A DNA stretch of 64,000 nt from Monocercomonoides exilis (lineage: Eukaryota > Preaxostyla > Oxymonadida > Polymastigidae), in assembly GCA_001643675.2 (NCBI GenBank), contig LSRY02000060.1:2501-66500 (forward strand). Direction: 5' to 3'. A program made the position numbers and the translations under genes. The notes beneath the pieces are model-generated. The model was not told the DNA's origin, ran no database searches, and saw only the letters and a list, made by a program, of their open reading frames with translations. The stretch's first letter is position 1. Every line of letters begins with the position of its first letter. Positions 50,741 through 61,740 of the stretch are shown piece by piece.

Positions 50741-51193
50741 TACAGTCAAAGCCGGATAATATCACATCGGTTTTTGCACAACTTTTTGTGACTATATCCG
50801 ATTGCGATAATATACGATGCTGCTTAACACAGAAAAAAATATAAATTAATTTCATAAATAATTAATTTTTGGTCGATTTTTTTATTTTTGGAAATTCTTC
50901 ACAAATACACTTTTTTCACTTGCTTGAACAATTTTGATCATAAATACATATTATTTTGACTTATTTAAGCACATTTTTAAAAAAACGAAAAATTAAGATT
51001 TTTGATCAAATAATCGATTTTTCACTGAAAAAAGCACCCTTAATGAAAAAAATGTGATTATATATTTACAGCTCTGTGATTATTTGCAATGGAAAATGAA
51101 TGAAAAACTAGAAAAAAATGTCGGTGCATGGAAAAATGTGACTATATTCGAATGTGATTTTATTCGAAGTGATCATATCCGGTTTAGACTGTA
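50741..51193. mobile_element. MITE with pogo/Tc1-mariner-like termini
   Basis: Left end TACAGTCAAAGCCGGATAAT; the right end, read as reverse complement, begins TACAGTCTAAACCGGATATG. These are imperfect terminal inverted repeats of about 28 bp, with a TA at each border, as expected for Tc1/mariner-superfamily insertion at TA. The 5'-CAGT...CCGGATA pattern is typical of pogo/Tigger-like ends. Internally GTGACTATAT(C/T)CGA recurs near both ends. There is no transposase frame in its ~450 bp, so it is non-autonomous. Confidence 0.8.
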
Positions 51194-53229
51194 TTGATAT
51201 CTATCTGTATTATTTTTTATTTATAAGTTCTGTTTGAAAAGTTGAGAAACTTCTATTTTTTTCTGAAGTTTCTTTTATTTGTTTTTTGTTAATATTTATT
51301 AAACTTGATCAAAAAAATCCGTTCTATCTTCAAACATGAAAAAGGTATGTTTTTTTATATAAATAAAAAAAACAAATATATATTTCAGGAATTAAAGCTA
51401 AATACTTGTTATTAATCAATTTATTTTTTTGATCAATAAATACTACAATTGATTTTATTTTTTCGATTTTTGATATTTTTTTATGATTTCAAAAAAAATC
51501 AGCCATATGAAATCAATAAAAAAAGCATTGACAATTCAGTGAAACTTCTATTCCTGTTCAAATATTATTATAATGCAAACAATTTTCAAATCACACCTTT
51601 TATGAATATTCTCCTGATATTTCTTCAAAAAACAAATATGTTTTCTAAAATGAAAATAAGTTATTATTATAGATTTCGTTGCAAATATTTTTTTTGCATT
51701 ATAATGTTATATTCATTGTGATATGTGTACAGAATAAGTTTGGAACAAAACGTGATTTTTTTCAAAAATTAAAAAATTTCGCCTTATATCAAAAAAAATC
51801 ACCCATTTATGAAAGTCTTTCAAACTCTGAAAATCCTCAGTTAAGGTTAAACTATTTCCCTTGCCCCTTCCCATTACCAAAATATTATTAAAAAAACTTC
51901 ATCCAATCCTTCTTTGTTCAAAGAGAAAACAGAATAATCATTTTTGATCTCTTTCTATTGTCTTTTCACAATGCTGTTGTTCAATAATTTATTTTCCCTT
52001 GAGATCTTCAATTTCCTTTTTATTTCAAAGCAAATATTCGCTTCATTTTGAAATTTCATTTTCAAAAAATCACACACTCACAAAGTCTCTATCAAAAATT
52101 ATTATTGTTCACCCAAAATAGTATCATGTATTTGTGGTTCATCTTTTGGCATCATCTTTTTTTATATCTTTTTTGTCACAGATGACATTAATCTGATAAT
52201 TTCATATTTCTAAATTTTTTAACAGAAACAATTATTTCAAATTTCAAACAATAAACATGAAAAAAAAGAATTGACAAAATAATTTCGACATGTTCAGAAA
52301 ATCCCATTTCGGACTCATTAATAAGTGATATCTATGATTCCTTTTTTATGTCAATCTTTTCCAATAAAAAAGAAAGAAAGAAAAGTGAAGAATTCAGTTT
52401 TCACTTGTTTATTAATCATCAAAATATGAAAGTGTTTTCAAAGATTATTTTGAAAAATAAAAATTGAAAAAATAACAGCTATTCTCAACCATAGAATCCT
52501 TCCACATGGAAGAATCTTAAATGTTTGATAACCTTCGAACAGTATTAGATGCATTTCTATTTTGATGAAAAAATTCAGTGTGTTAAAATTAATCTACATA
52601 ACTTGACTATTCAAACTGTATTAGTGTTGCGCGCTGAAAAACACTGAATCAATAAAAAATGAACGAAACAAAAATTGAAAAGTTGGAAGGAAAAACAACG
52701 AAAATTGTTTGATTTAAACAAGATGTCTACAAATACATATCGGATTAACAATCGAAAAATAAGAATTACAATTCAACAAAAACTCCATTTATCAAAACAT
52801 TCGAAAAAGGTGTTGGAAAATCAATCAAAAGAATAAATATGAGAAACAACAGAAAATAAATACTTATGTCTATTAACAATCAGAAAGGGAAATACAATCA
52901 CAAATGCTTAAAAACGAAAAAAAATAGATAAATAAAAACAGTTGTTTTGGTGAATGACATAATCAAGCAAAAAAAAAAACACAAACAAAATAAAAACAAA
53001 TATTCATTTGAGGCTTTCCCACAAATCAAAACACATTCTCAAAAATAAAAAACTTTATTTTTTAAAATAAAAATCTTTCATCAATTCCACAAAGCAACCA
53101 CTGGTAATGCAGCTGCTCTGATATTTCCATTCCACCAACAAAACACTTATTCAAAACAACACCATCCATATTTATCCATCCATATTTCTTCCATTTCCTT
53201 TTCCTGCTCGCCTTCATTCCCATTCCAAA
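51194..53229. other. AT-rich intergenic DNA downstream of the receptor gene
   Basis: Long A and T runs and no supported coding frame. The short sequence CTCAGTTAAGGTTAAAC near 51836 is a one-mismatch copy of CTCAGTTTAGGTTAAAC near 50074, on the other side of the MITE. The segment next to 53229 should hold the 3' UTR of the minus-strand receptor gene. Confidence 0.55.
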
Positions 53230-56200
53230 CTATTTCAAACTGCAACTGCTGCTGGTGTTTCCCTCATCTTTATCATCTTCATCATCCCCATCAACTTCAC
53301 CAATTTCATCATTATCATTATCATTAAAATCCTCTTCCTCATTATCCTGTCCATTCGCTTCGCAATACATCAACGACTGAATCGCAACTGCATCTGAAAC
53401 TGTCATGATCAGCGCTTCTTTCGGAAAGAGCCCAAGAAACTCCCGCTTCAAATCTCCCAATGTCGGCCGCAGCCCTGTCTCGCCTGACAGACACCCCTTC
53501 ACCACCTCTTCGAGAGTCGAGTGTTCATCCCCCATCCTCGGCCTCTCCCCACAAACAATCCTGTCTCCCGCAATCGCTGCCTCATACTCCCCAAACGGAA
53601 TCTCCAGTGTCACACACTCCCACAGCATCATCCCGATTGAGAACACAACTGACTCCTTTGTTGCCCCCATCTTCTTGTTCATCAGCAGCTCTGGCGCCTT
53701 CCATCTCAGGCACTCCTTTCTGAAGGCATCCTCATCCTCTTCAAATGCAGATGAGGGAAGGGAGTCATCATCATCATCATCATCATCACTGGCAGATGTC
53801 ACAACTGTTGACGATGAGATGGATGACGAGTCTGAATCATCATCTGACAATAAGTCCGAATGCATCACAATACAAATCACCATGTGTTCTGAGAACAACA
53901 CAATGTGCGGACTAAGACTGGACAATGATTGAAGAGGGTTTTCCATTTCATCAAACGAGTGGAGAGCAAGACTGGCCACCCAGAACAGGATCTGGGCAGC
54001 TGTTTGCTCCCTCTCCTGAAGAGTGCCAATCGCCATCTCCTTTGTTTTATTCTTTCCATGAAGCAGCATGAACATCGAATCCCTCAGATCCACAATCAGC
54101 TTTTCATATGGTGGTGAACAGGCCATTGCATCCACCAGATTCGATATCGATGAAGTAGTTGGACACAAATCTTCCATTCGAACAAATGTCGAATCTGAAT
54201 CAGTCGTTGAAGTGGATGAAATGGATGGAGATGGTGTTCTCTTTCTAATCTCTTCTTCTTCCTTCTCATCGACCTTCTCCAGCATCCATTCTGGAATCTT
54301 GTCTGAATCTCTTCCCAGAATATATTCAGTTGACCCACTCTCAGACAGAAGATGCTCAGATGACTCCGAATGTCCCAAGCGTTTCTCATACACTCTCTTC
54401 TTTATCCTCTCTTCATTCTTCTTTTCTGCCTCCCTCTCAGCTCTCTTCCACTGCTCCTCTGGCGACATCTCCATCGTCACCATCTCAAACGCCTTCGGGT
54501 CTTTTTTCACAGTGTCATTCACAATCTCTCTCAGATCTTTGTTCTCGTTCTTTGCCTTTCTCCATCGAACAGCTAATATTATTGATACGACAAGAACAAT
54601 CACAAGAATAACTGCCATGATAATCACAATCAGCAACCAATAGGATTTCCTTTCTTTCCCACTTTCAACAATCCTTCCATCCCCATTTCCCTTTGTTTCG
54701 CTTGCATTCTTCAGAATGATTGAATTTGTTGAGGAAGGAGACTTTGCATTCCCAAACAAAATATACGCACTCACCTCAATTTCATCTCCACAACTGCTGA
54801 TTAGATCTTTTCCCACACTTCCTTCAACTTCTCTTTCGGATAAAACCCCATTTGAATCAAAATCATAATGTTCAATCTCTTTCTCTTCTCCTTTTCTCTT
54901 CACAACTGAGAATGACAGATTACATGGAATAAGAAGCAATCCTTTGAATATCAACTTCATTCTATCTGTCTCTTCTTTTGCTTCCACCCTCTCCAGCACA
55001 GGAATGAAGAACGATGAATCCCTCTCAGAAACAATCCCTTCAAAACTGCACCCGTCATTCAGCATCCAGAGTGATGAATTATCCTTCCATCCATCTCCTC
55101 CCTTCAAACTCATCACATTCAATGTTCCTGAATCTGAACAGATGATGTTTCTTCTCAGCGATGGATACCCTTCAAAAGTTGGATTATTGTTCTCAAATCT
55201 TCCTTCATTAACAGTCAACTCCCCTCCACTCATTGTTATTCCTCCTTCTGGTGAATTCGATATTGAAGTGTCTTTCATCAACGCAGAACTCTTCACAACA
55301 TCCACAAGAGAACCTTCCCATCTGCATATCTCTTCCCCTTCATTCAAATATTGCTCATTTCTTTCCTTTGAACTCCCATCAAAAAGGCAACTGTCCATTT
55401 TCACATCTGTGCAATCCTCCAATTTCATTAATTTTCCTTTTGTGGTCTTTGAACTGATTCCAACTATTGTGCAATTTGCCAACTGCATCGTCTTTTTCAT
55501 TGACAAGCAAGATATCAGTGATACTCCATTTCCTTCAACCATGATATTTTCTGTATTGAAATCCTTAATTGTTAATTGAACACATTTGTTTATATTTACC
55601 AGAGAAGTTATAATTGTTGAATTACAAATTGTTAATGAATCAATTACTGATGGAAGAGAAGATGAAAGATATAATGTATATTTTTGAAGAATGAGATTTG
55701 ATATTGCACATCCATCAACTTGTAATTCTCCTTTTTCCATGTTTATTATGCGAAATGGGATGTTTGCAAATGCAGAATTTCCTTCTTCATCAGATTGTTT
55801 TGAACTGAATGAACAATTCATAATTTCAAGCATTCCTCCTTCTGGTGAGATCAACGATTCGTGTGAAGAGATGAAATTCGAATCAAATACAAAGTTCACT
55901 CTCATCAACGAGACTGTTCCGGCTGTTGTAACCAATGCATCCTTTCTTTTTTCAATCTCTGATTTCACTTCAACTTCACACATTTCTCTGCTCTTCGAAC
56001 TCAAACTCATTTCTTTCAGATTTATCTCTTCATCAATCACACTTTCTTCAACAATGAACATTTGACTGATGAAATCTGAAGTCAAATGCATCAGTCCATA
56101 ATCGATTGAATCACATGGAAGTGTGTTTGTTCCGCATTGTCTCTCATTCGATCCATTCACACTGCTCACAATAATGGTGTCACTCTGATGGATAGTCACA

Positions 56201-59200
56201 AATCCAATAAGATCTGTATCTTCTTTGTGCTCACAACTATCCATTCCATATATTGCATTGTAACGATTGTAATGACGATCTCGAAGATCAGACTGGAATT
56301 GGCTTTCATTGATCTGGGATGTGATGTTGAAACATTCAATGAAAATGTCATTTCCCACTCTTGCTGTATTTGAACTGAATTTCATTCTCACAAATGTGAA
56401 ATTCAATTCTCCTCTTTCCTTTGTTGCCAGATACACACCTCCTCCTTTCCCATTGGTGCAGCTGCAACGGCTGATTGTTGAGTCAACCATCTTCATCGAT
56501 CCAGATGCACCCAATGTGAAGAATATTGCACCTCCTTTTTCACTCATTTCCGCTTTGTCTTCTGTGATGTTGCTCGAATTCACAACCAAACAAGTCTTTT
56601 TCTCACTCTTCGATTCCAAAACGCTTGCTCCATTTCCAATTCTCTTCACCCCTGAAAATGATGAATTATCAATATTAAGACTCATTTCCTCACCCACTTC
56701 ATTTATCTTCAATCCTGATTCAGATTTCTTGATTGATAAAATGCATCCACCACTTTCATTCAACGATTCAACTCGAACATTCACAAAATGGCAAGTAATT
56801 CCAGAATCATGAATGACAAAAATACTGTTTCCAACATTGCATGATTCCATCGACAGATCATTCACTTCCACATTGCCTCCAATCACATCTACAAATACAC
56901 AATCAAATCCATTGTTTACTCCAGCCTCTGAATGGAATGAACATTCACTTATCACCAAAGTTCCTTCTTTGTTTGAAATAATTGTTTTGGCTGAATTGTC
57001 AAATCCAGTTGACAGTTTCAGTTGGATATTCGTCAATTCAAAATGAATATCATTTTCCATGAAATATTCCAGCTGACTTCCAATCGCCTTTTCAAAATTC
57101 AATTTGGCTTTCACATTCTCTTCTCCAATCGTTGCACTTTTTTTGATCTGATAATTGGACACATTGAATGAATCTCGAACAATAGTTGATTCTTCAATCT
57201 GAATTGTTTTTCTTCCAATTTCCTTTTTCATGTTTTTCATTCCTTTCCACATCGTTTGGCATGGCTCTTCCTCACTTCCGCATCTTGCAACATCATATCC
57301 TTCAGATGAGATAAATATCTCAATGGAGCTGTATGGAATTAGAAACATGAACAAATCCTTTTCTTGATGATTGTTATCACTTCCAACAAAAAGAGTTTTG
57401 TCATTTGTCATTGATGAGTAATCAAACTTGAACGAAGCATTTGTCACAGAAGAATTAAAATCCTTTCCCAAAATGAACATGTTTTTTCCATATTCTCCAT
57501 CATTTCTTTCAAACAACAAATTTCCTGACAATTCAAACATCGCATCTGCATCTATCAACGAAAGAAACATTCCTCCTCCTTTCCCTTTACTTCCACTCGT
57601 TGATGGAGCACAACACTTTTCAAATCTTGTTGAAGATACATGAAATTCAGAGGGATTATCCAATGAAACTGACAGTCCTCCCCCTCCTTTTCCATTCTCA
57701 TTCACTTTGCATATCCTGAATGTGCAATTCTCAATTCTCATTGAATCTTTGCTTCCATCACCATTCGAATCCACATGAAGGCATCCCCCATCTCCTGCTC
57801 CTCTTGTTATGTTCTCAAATGAGGTGTTCGTCAATGTGGTTGATGAACACTTCTCAACCTGAATTGCTCCACAACTCGGCAAATCACAATTTGTGATCGA
57901 GCAATTCTGGATTTTGGCTGAACTGCTTGTGGCAATCTCAATCAATCCACTCACTCCATTTGATGTTGTTTGGTTGATAATCACCTCGTCCATCATGCAT
58001 TCACAACTCCCATTCACAACAATCACACACACTCCAAATCTCACTTCTTCTACACTTCCTCCACATTTCATCCGGATAATCTCCACATTTCCTCTACTCG
58101 CACTCACAAACACATAATTCTCAGAATCCACTCCATCCCCCATCTTCATCCCACAATCAGCAAATCTCATTGTACCTCCTAAAGAATGGATAAATGATGA
58201 TCGTTCCCCGATTGATCCTCCCAATTCAAACAATATCCCTGTCAATGTTGATGAAACACTGTTCATCACCAATGCTTCTTGTGTTTTTGTTCCTGTTCCT
58301 CCAACTTTCAATCCAACATCTTTGTTGCTCGAATCAATCACATATGACTGTTCATTCAACTTCACTTCTTCAACAAATGAAAATGTGCTTGTCAGTCTGA
58401 TCACTCTCTTTGAACTCGGAAACTGAACTTCTCCAACATTCCCAATTCCTATGCATGGGAAATCTTCATATCCACACAGCCTGAATTCACTTCCTTGTTC
58501 TCTCCCACTCACATATGCTGGTGATGAAAATGTTCGAAGAAACACAACAAGTGGAACAATCAACTCTGGCTTGTTTCGTTCTCTTCCACAAAGTTCAATC
58601 AAATCCACAACATTCACTTCAATCACTGGATTGAATCCAATTGAAGTGCTGTTGATAACAGCTGACAAGTCCTGTGCTTCCACAAACAAATTCTTCCCTC
58701 CCAATGTTGCAGCACAACCAGCAAAACTCACTGATGATATTGAAAAGTCAAATGAGCTATCTGCCAGCCATAGCATCACTCCTCCTCCATATCCGCTGCA
58801 CTTCGTTTTGTTGAATTTTGTTGTTCCTCCGCTGTGCGATGTTGACGTTCCAATTCTAACTTGACTTGAAGAAGATGTCAACTCAACCTTTATCCCTCCT
58901 CCATTCCCATTCGCACATTCACATCCTTCTATTGTTGTGTTCCACACCACAAATGTCTCTCCTCCCTTCACTCTTTTTGTCATCACCACTCCATCTCCTC
59001 CTGTCCGATTAACATTTCGAACTGTCACATTCCCCAGTAAACTCTCTCCTGATGACGATCCTGCTGATGATGGTTCAGCGAAAAGAGGCCGACTCATTTT
59101 TATATTTTCTATCTTCACATCTATCATCCTCAACTGCCTCAGTGCCATCACAAATATCGATGCTGACATTCCGCTCCCACCTGATGTCGAAGAACTGATC

Positions 59201-61407
59201 GCAACATCCTCCAACGAAAGTGTCCCACTCCCCACAGACACCACAAATACACTCGGTGATGTGCTTCTTGCTGCGTTGTGGTCGATCCCCAAATGCCCCA
59301 CCTCCAGTTGGCCAGAAGATATGCTGAACAGCGTTGTCGATGAAGAAGAAAGCGAATTCGTACTAATCACATTCACTGACTTCCCTCTCCCAACAATCAA
59401 AATCTTCTTTCCACCAACATTGATCGTAGCCCCTTCACTCACATGCCTCCCATTCAGCACTGAAATTCCGAAACTAATTAAATTATAGCATTTATTCACG
59501 CAATATCCAATCGTTTTACAAGGCATCGTCTCATTAATTCCGCATAATTCATTCGAGTCATTTCCATTCTCTCCAACATAAATTGTTTTGTCCTTCAGCC
59601 AATCCTTCTTTTCTATCTGCTGATTACCATTATAATAATAGCACACTCTCTTATCATTAGTATTTGTTGTGTAAGATTCGTAGAACGGATTGTTCGATGA
59701 AAAAAGATTGTAATAATCTGAAAAATACACATCATGGCCATATGGAGTGGAAATTCTTGTACATCTGCAATCGTGGAAGAAGAAGAAATAGCAATAAATG
59801 TTGTTGCTTGGAGCTGTTTTTTGACTCGTGTGAAAATCCAATCCTCCGCCACATGAATATGTAGAGCACGAAATGAACTGAATACTTCTCATTTTGAATG
59901 CAGATGGAACACTTTGACAATACATCCCTCCGCCAATTGAACCTGTTGAGCACGAAGTGAATAGACACTCAAACACACAAGCACTCTCCCCTTTGCCGTT
60001 TTCTGTTCCGACACATCCAGATCCAGAAACATAAAAAGTGTTAAGATAAAGTCCTCCTCCAAAACTTTTCGCTTTGCAATTCCGGAATTTACACCCACTG
60101 ATCCTGACACATGACGAAATCGAATAAACATACATTCCTCCTCCAGTACTATTTTGTGCAGTGCAAGCATTGAATGAGTTGTTCTCAATCTTGATTGAAC
60201 TGATCGAATAGCAAAAAATTCCTCCCCCATCAGAAGATGCAGTGCAGTCATTGAACGAACAAAATCTCACTGAAAGTGTTCCTGATGAAATACTATACAT
60301 GTTTATCGCTCCTCCATTCGAAGCCCTATCTGTAACTGTGCTTTGATTTCCAGTGGTTTTTGAGCCATTCCACACGCACCAGGTGAATGAATTCGCCCCA
60401 TTGTCTGTAATCTGCTGTCTCGCTGGTTTCGATGGATTCCCCTCGCTCCCGCTGACTGCAACATTCTGAGTGCGATAGCACCTGGTAAATGAGGTGTTCG
60501 AGGCAGACAACGAAGATGAAGGGCTGTTCAGCGATGGGACAATGCCCCCATCATAAACATCCCACACCGATGAAAACAAGCACCCACTCATCAGAAATGC
60601 TCTTTCGTTCAGCCCTTCAGCCAGATGTGTTGTTTTCGATGGATTTGTGGAGATGTTGAAGAATTCTAATTGGGAAAGAGAAACAAAGTGAAATGAGATG
60701 AATGGGGCTGAAGATACACAAAATGATGAGAATTGTGAAGAACAAACAGAAATGAAGCATTTCTCTGAAATCTCTCCTTCCACTGCTTTTGAAGAGAAAA
60801 GTGGAGGAAATATCTGTTCTGTCAAGGTTGAAGATGATCTGAGGGAAATGTTGGTGAACAATCCACAGCTCCCACACAAATCAAAGGGGGGTGTCTCTCT
60901 CTCAACTCCAATTACACATCCACTCACCTCAACAAAACTTCCATTTGATGCCCTGAGCACACTCTCCCCATCCATTTCCCTCAATCCCAATGAATTCAGT
61001 TTCATTGATGAATTGACCAAAACAACACTTCCCTCAACCCCACTCCCACCGCACACACCCTCCTTTCCCCACATTTTCCACTCTTCACAAAAACCCCATT
61101 TTCGAACTTTCCCAATCTCTCCCCTTCCTTCATTCCATTGTTTTGTGTATTTCTTCATCATTCTCCCTTCATTCCTGATTTCTCTCGCTCCTCCTTCTTT
61201 TCCTTCAATATATGTGTCGAATAAATTACTATCTCCATATTTGTTGTTTTGAGCCTTCTCTCGACATGTGCCTTCAGGATAATCCAATTCTCCTTCTTTC
61301 GCTGATTCCTCAACAAATCCTGCTCCATTACTTGCAGCACCCTTGCACACGCACCTCACACTAATTATCCACACGCAATAAAATATTCCTGACAACTTCA
61401 ATGTCAT
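53230..61407 (-). CDS. Giant secreted/transmembrane beta-helix receptor with kinase-like (pseudokinase) tail
   Basis: 2,725 residues, intronless. I start at the ATG at 61407; the frame extends to a GTG at 61443 just after a TAG. Residues 1-23 form a signal peptide (MTLKLSGIFYCVWIISVRCV). A ~2,230-residue ectodomain follows, rich in Ser, Gly, Cys and N-glycosylation sequons, with right-handed beta-helix style repeats (GGGIFCYSIS, GGGMYVYSIS, GGGMYCQSV, GGGVYLAT). Four modules each begin with a CG-x(5)-PC-type motif near residues 620, 975, 1370 and 1750. One transmembrane helix spans about 2256-2280, followed by basic WRK. The cytoplasmic part ends in a kinase C-lobe-like region: RWKAPELL (APE), FSIGMMLWECVTLEIPFGEYEAAI, and GLRPTL. 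I see no HRD or DFG motif; a poly-Asp insert occupies that area, so it is probably a pseudokinase. The tail is acidic. The ectodomain probably binds surface ligands. Confidence 0.88.
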   Translation of the reverse strand: MTLKLSGIFYCVWIISVRCVCKGAASNGAGFVEESAKEGELDYPEGTCREKAQNNKYGDSNLFDTYIEGKEGGAREIRNEGRMMKKYTKQWNEGRGEIGKVRKWGFCEEWKMWGKEGVCGGSGVEGSVVLVNSSMKLNSLGLREMDGESVLRASNGSFVEVSGCVIGVERETPPFDLCGSCGLFTNISLRSSSTLTEQIFPPLFSSKAVEGEISEKCFISVCSSQFSSFCVSSAPFISFHFVSLSQLEFFNISTNPSKTTHLAEGLNERAFLMSGCLFSSVWDVYDGGIVPSLNSPSSSLSASNTSFTRCYRTQNVAVSGSEGNPSKPARQQITDNGANSFTWCVWNGSKTTGNQSTVTDRASNGGAINMYSISSGTLSVRFCSFNDCTASSDGGGIFCYSISSIKIENNSFNACTAQNSTGGGMYVYSISSCVRISGCKFRNCKAKSFGGGLYLNTFYVSGSGCVGTENGKGESACVFECLFTSCSTGSIGGGMYCQSVPSAFKMRSIQFISCSTYSCGGGLDFHTSQKTAPSNNIYCYFFFFHDCRCTRISTPYGHDVYFSDYYNLFSSNNPFYESYTTNTNDKRVCYYYNGNQQIEKKDWLKDKTIYVGENGNDSNELCGINETMPCKTIGYCVNKCYNLISFGISVLNGRHVSEGATINVGGKKILIVGRGKSVNVISTNSLSSSSTTLFSISSGQLEVGHLGIDHNAARSTSPSVFVVSVGSGTLSLEDVAISSSTSGGSGMSASIFVMALRQLRMIDVKIENIKMSRPLFAEPSSAGSSSGESLLGNVTVRNVNRTGGDGVVMTKRVKGGETFVVWNTTIEGCECANGNGGGIKVELTSSSSQVRIGTSTSHSGGTTKFNKTKCSGYGGGVMLWLADSSFDFSISSVSFAGCAATLGGKNLFVEAQDLSAVINSTSIGFNPVIEVNVVDLIELCGRERNKPELIVPLVVFLRTFSSPAYVSGREQGSEFRLCGYEDFPCIGIGNVGEVQFPSSKRVIRLTSTFSFVEEVKLNEQSYVIDSSNKDVGLKVGGTGTKTQEALVMNSVSSTLTGILFELGGSIGERSSFIHSLGGTMRFADCGMKMGDGVDSENYVFVSASRGNVEIIRMKCGGSVEEVRFGVCVIVVNGSCECMMDEVIINQTTSNGVSGLIEIATSSSAKIQNCSITNCDLPSCGAIQVEKCSSTTLTNTSFENITRGAGDGGCLHVDSNGDGSKDSMRIENCTFRICKVNENGKGGGGLSVSLDNPSEFHVSSTRFEKCCAPSTSGSKGKGGGMFLSLIDADAMFELSGNLLFERNDGEYGKNMFILGKDFNSSVTNASFKFDYSSMTNDKTLFVGSDNNHQEKDLFMFLIPYSSIEIFISSEGYDVARCGSEEEPCQTMWKGMKNMKKEIGRKTIQIEESTIVRDSFNVSNYQIKKSATIGEENVKAKLNFEKAIGSQLEYFMENDIHFELTNIQLKLSTGFDNSAKTIISNKEGTLVISECSFHSEAGVNNGFDCVFVDVIGGNVEVNDLSMESCNVGNSIFVIHDSGITCHFVNVRVESLNESGGCILSIKKSESGLKINEVGEEMSLNIDNSSFSGVKRIGNGASVLESKSEKKTCLVVNSSNITEDKAEMSEKGGAIFFTLGASGSMKMVDSTISRCSCTNGKGGGVYLATKERGELNFTFVRMKFSSNTARVGNDIFIECFNITSQINESQFQSDLRDRHYNRYNAIYGMDSCEHKEDTDLIGFVTIHQSDTIIVSSVNGSNERQCGTNTLPCDSIDYGLMHLTSDFISQMFIVEESVIDEEINLKEMSLSSKSREMCEVEVKSEIEKRKDALVTTAGTVSLMRVNFVFDSNFISSHESLISPEGGMLEIMNCSFSSKQSDEEGNSAFANIPFRIINMEKGELQVDGCAISNLILQKYTLYLSSSLPSVIDSLTICNSTIITSLVNINKCVQLTIKDFNTENIMVEGNGVSLISCLSMKKTMQLANCTIVGISSKTTKGKLMKLEDCTDVKMDSCLFDGSSKERNEQYLNEGEEICRWEGSLVDVVKSSALMKDTSISNSPEGGITMSGGELTVNEGRFENNNPTFEGYPSLRRNIICSDSGTLNVMSLKGGDGWKDNSSLWMLNDGCSFEGIVSERDSSFFIPVLERVEAKEETDRMKLIFKGLLLIPCNLSFSVVKRKGEEKEIEHYDFDSNGVLSEREVEGSVGKDLISSCGDEIEVSAYILFGNAKSPSSTNSIILKNASETKGNGDGRIVESGKERKSYWLLIVIIMAVILVIVLVVSIILAVRWRKAKNENKDLREIVNDTVKKDPKAFEMVTMEMSPEEQWKRAEREAEKKNEERIKKRVYEKRLGHSESSEHLLSESGSTEYILGRDSDKIPEWMLEKVDEKEEEEIRKRTPSPSISSTSTTDSDSTFVRMEDLCPTTSSISNLVDAMACSPPYEKLIVDLRDSMFMLLHGKNKTKEMAIGTLQEREQTAAQILFWVASLALHSFDEMENPLQSLSSLSPHIVLFSEHMVICIVMHSDLLSDDDSDSSSISSSTVVTSASDDDDDDDDSLPSSAFEEDEDAFRKECLRWKAPELLMNKKMGATKESVVFSIGMMLWECVTLEIPFGEYEAAIAGDRIVCGERPRMGDEHSTLEEVVKGCLSGETGLRPTLGDLKREFLGLFPKEALIMTVSDAVAIQSLMYCEANGQDNEEEDFNDNDNDEIGEVDGDDEDDKDEGNTSSSCSLK

Positions 61408-61740
61408 GCCTCTCCAACTGTTATCTTTTCTTTTTTCAGTCACAGACTAATATGGGTACTTCAACTATAAAAAAAAACATTCGAATTTCGTTGAATATCA
61501 TATTATTATATGAAAATAAATTTAATTCTTTGTTTGTTTTTCAACATTTATTTATGATCCGATGAATAATAGTGAATGATTCATCCATTTTTGTTTATGT
61601 TCTGATATTTCAGCCATCATTCTCCGTCCAGCGATATCTGCCTCTGAGATGGAACAACATATGATTAAGAGTATATAATTTTGATGATTGTATTTTCATG
61701 AGAAAAGGTATCAGGAAAAGAAATGACTTTTGTGAAGATT
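61408..61740. other. Intergenic region upstream of the receptor gene
   Basis: AT-rich. It lies between the minus-strand receptor start and the first exon-like sequence on the plus strand, so it may be a shared divergent promoter region. No specific promoter motif is recognised. Confidence 0.4.

Noticed and set aside
53405-61252. Plus-strand open frames of up to 191 codons inside the receptor gene
   Set aside because: They are antisense shadows of the long minus-strand gene and are rich in Ser/Pro/His, as expected from its complement.
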